Source of the DNA: Pteria penguin
Taxonomy: Eukaryota > Mollusca > Bivalvia > Pterioida > Pteriidae
Assembly (NCBI GenBank): GCA_035048485.1
Contig: CM068590.1
Span: 1,736,001-1,800,000 of the forward strand
Reading direction: 5' to 3'
Length of the DNA stretch: 64,000 nucleotides
The notes below the pieces were generated by a model, which saw only the letters and a list, made by a program, of their open reading frames with translations, did not search any database and had not been told where the DNA came from. Of this stretch, positions 24,401 through 36,400 are shown one piece after another (within the stretch, counting starts at the first letter, position 1; each line of letters starts with the position of its first letter). Both the position numbers and the translations under genes were made by a program.

Positions 24401-27400
24401 AAAGCTGTTCAATAAAGACCAGGGTATAGAATTATATTGGTACATCACTGCTTAAATCAGGTTAGATTTTATGATCTTCTGGCTTTATTTCATTAAATAC
24501 GTCCCCCACATCAAGCATATTTTACTTTTAGGTGAAAGGAAAAATTAGGCATGTTTCCAGTAAACCAACCGACCCAAATTTTTGGTCCCGACCCTAAGCA
24601 TTTTGTCTGCACTTTCAGTGGAAAATTATTCCAGTATTGAGTAATTGCCTTAAAATGTAGTTTTTGACATCAATGAGATAATTGGTTGGAAAAAAAGGCA
24701 ATTGTCAGTTGTGAGTGGTCCATATGCATTCTAGTTGTCTTCAAACATTAATTCAGTAATAATTAAAATGTTTAAAAAGAAGTACCAACCTGCCGACCTT
24801 AATTTTTTCCGCATGTTACAAGAAACAGGCATATTTTTTGTTTCCTCTTTCCTCGTATTCCGTCTCTTCCACCCAAGCAGCAATTTCTCAAAATTAAATT
24901 TATTAATAAAGGCTTCGATCTACTTAACATTTCTAATATTTTCCGTGATCATAGAGTCACATCTAAAATCCCCCAATATTTTGAGAATTTAGAACCTCCA
25001 CTTATTTGTTACCAGTACAAAAAGCCTATAAGAAATCTTACTCTAAATTATAATAAAGTTACATCTAACCCTGATGTTTCAGACTCTATTCCTTCGTCGT
25101 GTTCTTGTGATAAATCTAAATATGTTTATAAACCGGCAGGTCATGTTATTACTGGTGACCTAAACTGTATTTCAGACAAGAAATTGCGCACCCTTTTTGG
25201 AAAAGGACCTAAATATAGGTTACCGTCCAGGATAGATTTCAATAAATGCTGTGACGTTATAGAAGATGCTTTAACTACATATTGTAAACGTTGGTGTAAA
25301 AAAGAACAGGTAAAGGTTCATGCTCTTAATGATTGGAAATACGAGATTTTAAGAATTGTCGATATCCGTATTAAGAACTTTACGGAAAATCCGCATTTAG
25401 TTCAACAGCCTAATACATTGACGGCAAATTCTATTAAAAAGAAGATAGCTGACTTACATGCTAAATATGTCTTTGTTCCTGCTGATAAAGCAGGTAATAA
25501 CATAATAGTTGTTTGAAAACTATATTATATTGAAGTACTTAAAAACGAATTAAACTCCACTCATACATATGTGGAAAGCCCTACCTTAAAAGACAGCACC
25601 TTGCACGATCACCTCATGACCATGTCCGACTTCAAAATTAAAACTGATAAATCTGATCTACCAACCATATATTGGCTCCCAAAACTACATAAAAGTCCAT
25701 ATAAATCACGTTTCATATCTAATTCTAGCCACTGCTCTACTACGGTACTATCGAAGCATATTACGTCTGCTCTAACTGCTATAAAAGATCATATTATCAA
25801 ATATTGTGATGTCGCATTTCATAATAGTAACATCAATTACTTTTGGTTGATTAAAAATTCTCATGAAGTTATGGGCAGGCTTCTTTCGCTAAATTTCAAA
25901 GCGACTCAAATTTCTACATTTGATTTTTCTACACTTTATACATCTCTGCCTCATGATTTGATTAAAAGCAAGTTGCTGTCTCTTATACAATGGTGTTTTC
26001 ACAGAGAATCTAAAACGTACATATGTACTTCCAATAACTCCGGATTCTTTTCCAACAAACAATATACTTCATATAAATACTGGACTTGCAAGGAATTATG
26101 TAAAGCACTAGATTTTGTCATGAATAATATTTTTGTGCAATTTGATGGCAAGATATATCAACAAATAGTTGGGATTCCTATGGGTACTAACTGCGCGCCT
26201 CTGATAGAAGATTTATTTCTTTATTGTTATGAGAGGGATTTTATGGTTTCTCTTCAAAAATCAAAACGTTTTGACCTCATTGACAAATTCAATAATACTT
26301 GTAGATATCTGGATGATATTTTGGTTATCGACAATCCTGAATTCGAACAATTTATATCAGAAATTTATCCACCAGAGCTCACATTGAATAAAGCTAATAC
26401 TTGAGATAAATCTACACCTTTCTTAGATTTAAACATCAAAATTATCAACCACCTAATATATACTAATATTTATGATAAACATGAGGATTTTGGATTTCCT
26501 ATTGTAAATTTCCCTTACTTGGATGGCGATGTTCCTCGACTCCCATCATATGGTATCTATATATCTCAATTAGTTCGATTTGTCAGAGGCTGCACCGATG
26601 TTTTGGACTTTCATAAACGAAATTTACAAATTACTACTAAACTTTTAACTCAGGGTTACAGATATCACAAGTTAAGAAAAACATTTGGCAAATTCTTCAG
26701 GTCTTATTCAGAACTTCTATCTAAATTTGGAAATATTTCTTTTCAACAGTATGTATCCAATGGAATTTCCCATCCTTATTTATACGGTGATCTCGTATAT
26801 AAACTAAGGAAAGTAAAAGGCTCCGATAACGTTATTAAATCATGTAATAAAATAATCAAACGTCTTATAAATAGACAATATGATATTGAGATCATCAAAA
26901 AGACTATAGGTCTTGTATTTGGCCCCTCTACAGCCTTGTGCAGACTTTTACTTGAACGTTGGACGCTGACTAACAGGACGGTGGGGACTATATGACGGGC
27001 CTTGTCCAAACCTCTTTCAGAGGAGACATGGTCCTGAACCTCATCCCCTCTGACTGTTAGTCGGGACTCCTACAGATCTAGGGTCTTAGCTCGCTTTCAG
27101 ACTGGCAGAGCACGGTTTATCATGTTGATGTCGCATATATTTTTATACCATTATGTATTTTACAATACCTTACGTGTTTTTATTTTTATGACCTCTCAAT
27201 ATGCGATACCTGTTGACCCTTGTTCTTTACATGGAGGATTATTTATAAATTTTTAAATGTACGTCCTTTGATTGTTCTGCTGTTACGATGAGTGGGAAGG
27301 TGGGCCCGTAAACCGGTTAACCACACCATTTGTTTGGCTTTTGTCGAATTAAATGACCGTCCTAAGTCGGTATCGTAATTGCACTACAATCAAATATTTT

Positions 27401-30400
27401 TGTAATGTGATATATGTTCTAGTATATTATTTATATTCATGTATCGTATAGCTCTATGGTGACTTCTGCCACATAACTGAGCCAGTAACTCCTCTTTTTT
27501 CTTTTAGCCTTAGCCTGGTGAAAAGTTAGGTTCAAAAGCTTACGATGTCATGTGTATGAAAGACTTGTCAGTAGACAGATTTCTTTCTCTTGCATTTCAG
27601 TGGAAAAGATTTCCCGCATTGAACGATTTACTGAAAGGTTTCCGTCCAGGGGAGATGACTGTTCTGACCGGTGGAACTGGTACTGGGAAGACGACTTTTT
27701 TGTGCGAATATTCCTTAGACCTGTGTCAGCAAGGGGTAGGTGTCGTAGTCACAGATGTCAGACATAACCATAGGACTAATGTCTGAAATCTTCCTGTAAA
27801 GAGAATCGACATGATTTGAAACAAAAGCATGGAACTTTTTATACCCCTGGATTGATAGATTGGGGGCATATTGTTTTTGAATTGTCTGTCTGTCTGTTTG
27901 TTTGTTTACAGCTACAACTTTTGCCATTAACTTTTGAACTGTGAGAGATAGGGACTTTATATGTGGCATGCATACTCCACCAACAAAGCCCTTCAAATTA
28001 CCCCAAGGTCATTGAACTTGTGACCTTTACTGTGACCTTTGACCTACATTTCAAAATTTGCCTTATTTGCCATAACTTTTGAACCATGAGAGATAGAGAT
28101 GTCATATTTGGTATGCCTACTCCACTAATAAATCCCTTTCAAATTACATCAAAGTCATTGACCTTGTGACCTTGATTGTGACCTTTGACATATAATTCAA
28201 AATTTGCCTTATTTGGACTTTGTGCCACAAGGGGCACTCGTTTATCACAAACACATCTTGTTTTGCCTTGCATATTATACTCGAGAATTTATTTTGTCAT
28301 TTGCTTGTTAAAGCCGGCGTGGCCTAGTAGTATCGCATCGGACTCCTGATCGGGAGGCCGGGGTTCGAGTCCCGCTCTGGTCATGCTGGTGTCATGTCTT
28401 TCGGATGAGACAGTAAAAACTGAGGCCCCGTGTCGTGGTATGCATGGAACGTTGAAAATCCCTCACTGCTTCGGGTGGGTCAAAATTTGTATGCCCTGCA
28501 TCAGGCAGATGCCGTCACCATATACGTGAAATATTCGTGGTGTGACGTAAAACAAAAATCAATCAATCAGTCATTTGCTTGTTTGCATCCAAATGATTAC
28601 GTTTCTGTGTTTAAGAAGTGAAATCAAATGCCAGTAGCACATGATTTTTAACATTCTATCACCAAACTTTTCCAGAGACTTTGAATTTCAAATGAAATAC
28701 ATGCGGATGGAAAAAAAAAATATTTAAAATCCATTGCAACATTTATTGAATTTATTAATATGAAACTATTACAATTCTGATGTAAACAAATGTGGTCCTT
28801 TCTACGGATCCATCATCTAAGTGGTAAGTCTTGCCATGTGTTTTCTTACATTGTTGGTTACAGAGGCAAATTTAAGTACAACATTCAAACAATCCTGAAT
28901 ATCAAGCTAAACTCAACCAAAACTAAACCAAAACTGAGTATAGTCTAATAACCAAGCAGTATTAGTACTGGTTACAGTGCACTACGCCAAACATGTATAT
29001 GGTCAATATTTGTCCCACACGTCAAGGTTGTTATGAAGTTTTGGGTTGCCATTGTATATGTTGTTTCAAATGTGGGTTTTCATAATAAGCACATTGTCAT
29101 CAGCAGTCTGGAATACTGAACAAAAGTGGAGTCCCCATTTGTTGTGTTAATATGCAAGATCGCAGTGAAAACGTAATGCTGTCGAACCGATGGACAAGAC
29201 CAGTTATATTGACGCTAGACCGCTAAATTATCTTAAATTTCTGGATCCGGTGTTTTCCAGAAGCGATTTTGGTTTCAAACTTATTTCTAATATCATCTTG
29301 AGGTGCATTTTGCTTTCAGTCTTGTTAAATTTGCTTCAGTCTGGTGAATTGTTCTAGTTTACCAGACCGAATGTCCTGTAAATATTTTTACAATTTTATA
29401 TTCACTGAGATCGTGATCACTGATTGACCGTTTTGACTTGTGCTTTTATACACATCATTCTTCTGTTCTCCAGTGGGGCAGAAAATCTACCCAAGTTTAG
29501 AAACAATAGATTTGGTAGGTGAATAAAATACAAAACAGGAACGGAAAGAGTATTTGCGATTCTGTGCATTACAGCATATCAAAGATATACCAATATACAG
29601 TTACTTCTAATAATGATATAACATGAAAATAAGATAAAGGAAAATAATCTCGAGGATGAAGTTAGTAATAAAAGGTTTGAAGATTATTTCACTTATGTGG
29701 TGATGGCATAAGCCTGAAGCAGTGTACAGAAATGTAGACATATGGTTATAGCATCTGTACAATGTACAGAAATTTGCAGCAAAGGACCCACCCAAAACAG
29801 TGAGGAATCTTCAACATGCTATGTTAAAGGCGATATGGGACCTTGGCTTCTGCTGTCTCATCTGAAAGGTCAGGACACCTACAACTTGCCAGCAGAAACC
29901 AAACATCAGAGTTACGCCAACTCTTGTGATACTATGATGATAAAATTTTGTAATAGAAATTCAATACAATAAGAGCAACGTTGAACGTGATGTCCCTTCG
30001 CACAGCAGCAAAATCCATGGTACGAAATTGACGTTGACCTTTGACCTTTTGACTCCAAAATCAATAGTGATCTTCGTCTCCTTATGCTTATGCTGTATGT
30101 GAAGTATGAACCCAATAGGGCCACAAGTGTGACTTCTAGAGTGTCCACAAAGTCTTGTTGCAGACACACACATGCACACACCTACGTACAAACGGTATCT
30201 TTATTATATCCCCCTACATCGCTGTTGCTAGAGAATAATTATTAGGGTAAGTTGGAGAAACGCTGGACAACGCAGACTTTGAATCTGTAGCTTTATGCTG
30301 TATTATAAATATATGTTTAAACAATTCAAATTCAATGGTATACTTTTGTTTTTTTTCAGGTGAGCACTCTATGGGGCAGCTTTGAAATCAGCAATACAAG

Positions 30401-33400
30401 ATTAGTTAAGACCATGCTTTCACAGATTGCATTGTGAGTTGGATTAATTACAATTGAGACCTCCATTTGGTGTATTTTGTTCATTTTGCTTGAATAATCT
30501 GAGGATCGCTATACACTGGGCACATGAAACAGTAGTTTTTGATGCCATGAATGTAAAAATTGAAAATGTGTAAAACATCATGTTATTTTAAAGGGGGATT
30601 TGCGGTAGATTCTATCGACCTAGTAAAGGCGTGGTTATCTCTTGTTATCAGTGACAGTGATAGATATCGTGCTTCTATTAATAGTCGCTTCCACTCTTAG
30701 AATGACCACAATGTAAATTGCAAAGATAAACTGTATATACGGTCAGATTTTTCGATTTTTACGTCCAATTGTATCACAATATTCATCTCTCGTTATTTCC
30801 ATTTTTCTACATGTGTTATTTGGTCTGTCACCGTGGGGAAATTGGGAGGAAATAAAACAACATAGAATACATACTGATGGTTGTTTATTCTAACCTTAGA
30901 ATTTTCCTTTCAAGTAAATTATTAATACCTGGGAGACCTGGAATGGGACTTCAGAAATTTAGTATGCTTAAATGCACCTGTTATATTATAGACTAATTCA
31001 GAGTGAATTGGAATTCGAAACTATAAATCTTTTTTCATGCAGTTATTTCTGATAAAGAAACATTTCGTAAATTTCATCTCGATTTCCTGATTTACCGGTT
31101 TAGTCCATTTCGAGAAAATATAGGACCATTTGTATTTGAACATCTGAATGATCAAAGATGAGTTTTAATATAATACCATTATAGAAGTCACCACCCCCTT
31201 TCTGAGTACATCCCGCGCTTACGTACTGCATTATTTGACTATGAGAAAAGAGAGATCGTGTTTGCTCTGACCAAAGAACAATTTTCTGTTACATGTATAT
31301 GCGAATTCATAAACTTCAATAACTGGGGTCTTAGTGCATCTTTGATTCGCAATGAATGGTCAAGGATTCCAAATGAAAGTTCTACAGTATTAGTACCTGA
31401 AGAATTTACAGTTGGTACCATAATAACAGACCCTAAAAGTAATAATCAGCAGGATGATATTTGCAATGATTACGATAATCACAACAATGGAAATAATGAC
31501 CCTGAACATGAAAATGTTATTGACCATTGTCTCTGTGAATTCTATTTTTGTAATCCATGCGTAACATTGCACAGACAGTCGTGGTTTGGGAATGGTGCTC
31601 CACCTCATTCACGCAACGTGGACATTAGAAAAACAAAGTACTGAAAATTCTGGTCACTAATTTCACACTCAGGTGGTTGTATTCATCCACATTATATTGT
31701 AAAGAAGACGTGTCTCCTCTGGGAATTCCAACCTCGTGACCTCGGAGAAATAATGCCTGACTGTGTATTGGGACTTGTTAGAGATGACAGGGAAGACATG
31801 GGGCATCGATGGGCATGATAAATATCTATGAAATATTCTGTAAATACTGTGACAAATGTTAAACATTCATACAAAATGTGTTGTATGCAAATTAGATGTG
31901 AAATAATGCAATAAATAATTTCCTCGCATTCATTTATTTATTTTCAAAGCAATTCAGAATATAAATCATACATGTTATAGTAAGTTTGGTTATTTCGTAT
32001 TTCTTTGAACAAGCACATGCTTTTGTTTTGTTTACATTCTTGTTCTGACCCTAGTCTGGTCAGATTTACCAGAAGCAGAAGGAGGTCTAGTTTGAATTTT
32101 GTTCGCTTAGATTGTTCAGTGTGTAATTTCACTAAGATCAAAGATTTAATTTGAACTTTGGTACATTAGAAATGAAACCAGAATGAACACCCATGACAAA
32201 TTTCAAGGTTTACAAAAATTCTAGTATTCTTGATAAAAAGAATTTTCTTCTTGTCGGATGAATGTGCACAGAAAATGGTTGTTTTCAGATTTTTTCCACG
32301 CCCACTTCTCTTTACACTCATGGCCCCCTTTAAGAAATATGGTAGAGTTAATTGAAAATAAAAATAGAATTGTTAGATAAATTATGATTGGAAGATATCT
32401 AGGCCAAGAAAAAATTGTGTTTGTTAAGGGTCATTTTCTCTACTTGTTGATGCTGAATTTATTGTCATATTTGGACATGTGATTTTAGTTCATATCTGTT
32501 GAAGAAAAAGTTGCAAAATGAAACTATGCTATTTTAAACAGACACACCTTGCCTAATAATGTAATCTACAGTGGTTAAGGACCAATTCTCAGCTAAGACC
32601 AGTTACAATTAAGACCACTTCTCTGTTAAGACCAGTTACTGGCTAAGACCACTTCTCTGTTAAGACCAGTTACTGGCCAAGACCACTTCTCGGCTAAGAC
32701 CAGTTACCGCCTTGGACCAGTTCCCAGCTAAGACCAGTTTCTGACTACTACATTATTGGGAGTATTCAAAACTTGAATTTACAAGATTTTCATTTGTAGT
32801 GGTAGTCGAAATGATTAATATCGGTCATAAGTTCTCTAGTAAAATTGGTACCTGGGATCCATTGCCGATGAAACAAGACGAGTGAAAAAGTCTTGACATG
32901 ATTGCAAACTACAACCAAACAAATCCATATGATTAATAATCAATTGAACAAAGAAGACTCATTGGGCCTCTTGTTTATGATTGAAGACTTAAAAGGGATG
33001 TTTTTTTTATTTATCAGAGAGAAACTGGAAGAGTGTTCCTTGAGCAACAGAAATCTTGCCTATAGTCAGCTTACAGCCCTACCAATGAAATTTCTTACCT
33101 TCCACAGCCAACAAAATTTTGTCAAAGTTTTAGAGGTATGTTCATAATACTTTTTACTACTTTTAATTGGAATCCTCTTTCTTTCACCATCCTTTTACTG
33201 CGGAGATGGATGTCATAGAAATTTGTGTTATTTGAAGTTAACTTTGTTATGTCCAAGAAATGGTGAATTGTTGTAGTTCAGTGGGCAAAGTGTTCATGTC
33301 AGGATTGGAACGTCCTGGGTTCGAATTTCTGTAGAGTATCATCATTGTACTGTCCTTCCTACGAGATGGGAGGAACCTAAGTTTGATATCATAGGCAGAC

Positions 33401-36400
33401 ATTGTTGTAAAAAAACCCCACTGCTTCAGATTGTTTAACAGCACCTTTCTTGGATAAAATTGATCAAGGAACACAAAATGATGCCACTATCACAAAAATG
33501 CTGCTACATAAGAGCTACCACCATACAGGTGCCCCACCACACATATGGTACAATACAAGTATCACCGCCATACAGCTGACACCACCATACAGGCTACCCA
33601 CCACACAAGTGGTTTATTGCAGGTACCACCACCATACAGCTGACACCACCATAATGGTGACACCATCATGGAGTTGCCACCACTATACTGATGTCACCGC
33701 TATACAGGTGCCTCACCACATATATGGTACAGTACAGGTACCAATGCCATACAGCTGACACCACCATACAGGCACCCCACCACACAAGTGGTTTATTACA
33801 GGTACCACCACCATACAGCTGACACCACCATATTGGTGACACCACCATGGAGTTGCCACCACTATACTGATGTCACTGCTATACAGGTGCCTCACCACAC
33901 AAATGGCACAACACAGATACCGCTAGGTTTAAATACACCCAACTTTGGCATTCTATTGGTGGTTTAGATACTTCCAAATTTGGCATTCAATTGTCGGTTT
34001 AGATACTTCAAAATTTGGCATTTTATTGTTGGTTTAGATACTTCCAAATTTGGCATATTATTGTTGGTTTAAATATTTCCAACTTTGGCATTTTATTGTT
34101 GGTTTAGATACTTCCAAATTTGGCATTCAATTGTTGGTTTAGATACCTCAAAGTTTGGCATTTTATTGTTGGTTTAGATTCTTCCAAATTTTGCATATTA
34201 TTGTTGGTTTAAATACTTCCAACTTTAGCATTTTATTGTTGGTTTAGATACTTCCAAATTTGGCATATTATTGTTGGTTTAGATACTTCCAAATTTGGCA
34301 TTTTATTTTTGGTTTAAATACTTCCAATTTTGGCATTTTATTTTTGGTTTAGATACTTCCAAATTTGGCATTTTATTGTTGGTTTAAATACTTCCAACTT
34401 TGGCATTCAATTGTTGGTTTAGATACTTCCAAATTTGGCATTTTATTGTTGGTTTAATACTTCCAATTTTGGCATATTATTGTTGGTTTAAATACTTCCA
34501 ATTTTGGCATATTATTGTTGGTTTAAATACTTCCAATTTTGGCATATTATTGTTGGTTTAAATACTTCCAATTTTGGCATATTATTGTTGGTTTAAATAC
34601 TTCCAATTTTGGCATATTATTGTTGGTTTAAATACTTCCAATTTTGGCATATTATTGTTGGTTTAGATACTTACAAATTTGGCATTTTATTGTTGGTTTA
34701 AATACTTCCAATTTTGGCATATTATTGTTGGCTTAGATACTTCCAATTTTGGCATTTTATTACAGGTATATTATAAGGAATATAATTTTTTTCTTTTTCA
34801 TATTTCGATGAAAACGCAGGAAATTTTCTGCAAGCTCGTAGTACCCTGTTTTAGGTTTAAATGTTATTGCTGAGTCAACCAATGTGAAGCTGCTCTTGTT
34901 CATGGTGTTAATGTTTTGATTTTATTCTACAGGCTCTTGTTCATGGTGTTAATGCTTTGATTTTATTCTACAGGCTCTTGTTCATGGTGTTAATGCTTTG
35001 ATTTTATTCTACAGGCTCTTGTTCATGGTGTTAATGCTTTGATTTTATTCTGCAGGCTCTTGTTCATGGTGTTAATGCTTTGATTTTATTCTACAGGCTC
35101 TTGTTCATGGTGTTAATGTTTTGATTTCATTCTGCAGGCTCTTGTTCATGGTGTTAATGCTTTGATTTCATTCTACAGGCTGTTGTTCATGGTGTTAATG
35201 CTTTGATTTCATTCTACAGGCTCTTGTTCATGGTGTTAATGCTTTGATTTTATTCTGCAGGCTCTTGTTCATGGTGTTAATGCTTTGATTTTATTCTACA
35301 GGCTCTTGTTCATGGTGTTAATGTTTTGATTTCATTCTGCAGGCTCTTGTTCATGGTGTTAATGCTTTGATTTCATTCTACAGGCTCTTGTTCATGGTGT
35401 TAATGCTTTGATTTCATTCTGCAGGCTCTTGTTCATGGTGTTAATGTTTTGATTTCATACTGCAGGCTCTTGTTCATGGTGTTAATGCTTTGATTTCATT
35501 CTACAGGCTCTTGTTCATGGTGTTAATGCTTTGATTTTATTCTGCAGGCTCTTGTTCATGGTGTTAATGCTTTGATTTTATTCTACAGGCTCTTGTTCAT
35601 GGTGTTAATGTTTTGATTTCATTCTGCAGGCTCTTGTTCATGGTGTTAATGCTTTGATTTTATTCTACAGGCTGTTGTTCATGGTGTTAATGTTTTGATT
35701 TCATTCTGCAGGCTCTTGTTTATGGTGTTAATGCTTTGATTTTATTCTACAGGCTCTTGTTCATGGTGTTAATGCTTTGATTTCATTCTACAGGCTCTTG
35801 TTCATGGTGTTAATGCTTTGATTTCATTCTGCAGGCTGTTGTTCATGGTGTTAATGCTTTGATTTCATTCTACAGGCTCTTGTTCATGGTGTTAATGTTT
35901 TGATTTTATTCTGCAGGCTCTTGTTCATGGTGTTAATGCTTTGATTTCATTCTGCAGGCTCTTGTTCATGGTGTTAATGCTTTAATTTTATTCTACAGGC
36001 TCTTGAACATGGAGTATACGTTCATAAAGTTCAGCATATCATCATTGACAATATCCAGTTCATGATGGGAATCGATACTTCGATGGCTGGCATCGACAGA
36101 TTCATGAAACAGGACTTGATCATATCAGCATTCAGGAGATTCGCCACAGAGAAGAAATGTCATGTGACACTAGTCATGCACCCTAGGAAGGTGAGGTAAT
36201 CATGTGACACTACTCATGCTCCCTAGGAAGGTGAGGTGATCATGTGACACTAGTCATGCTACCTAGGAAGGTGAGGTGATCATGTGACACTAGTCATGCT
36301 CCCTAGGAAGGTGAGGTGATCATGTGACACTAGTCATGCTCATTAGGAAGGTGAGGTGATCATGTGACACTAATCATGCTGCCTAGTAAGGTGAGGTGAT

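Larger units (their letters stand above)
24803..27505 (+). mobile_element. Naiad-type Penelope-like retroelement, 5'-truncated
   Basis: The element sits in TWNK intron 7. The coding strand is plus. The body is the RT frame (separate entry), then a SECIS-like hairpin, then a 3' UTR whose last 150-200 bp recur at 46571-46714 and 60561-60743, which sets the 3' end. A CxC motif (SCSCDKS) precedes the RT, as described for the N-terminal-endonuclease clade of Penelope-like elements (Naiads). The GIY-YIG endonuclease expected before CxC is missing: in-frame TAA codons end the frame at 24800-24802. The true 5' border is uncertain and could lie as far left as about 24735. Confidence 0.85.

Noticed and set aside
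25514..26404. Reading the two UGAs as ordinary nonsense mutations in a dead retroelement
   Set aside because: No UAA, UAG or frameshift occurs in 731 codons, and a structured SECIS-like hairpin follows directly. Decay would not produce only UGA. It remains the formal alternative.
27290..27345. A second SECIS candidate (ATGAGTGGG...GTAAACC...ACC)
   Set aside because: The stems do not pair well and no GA partner sits at the right distance. The hairpin at 26968-27062 is far better.
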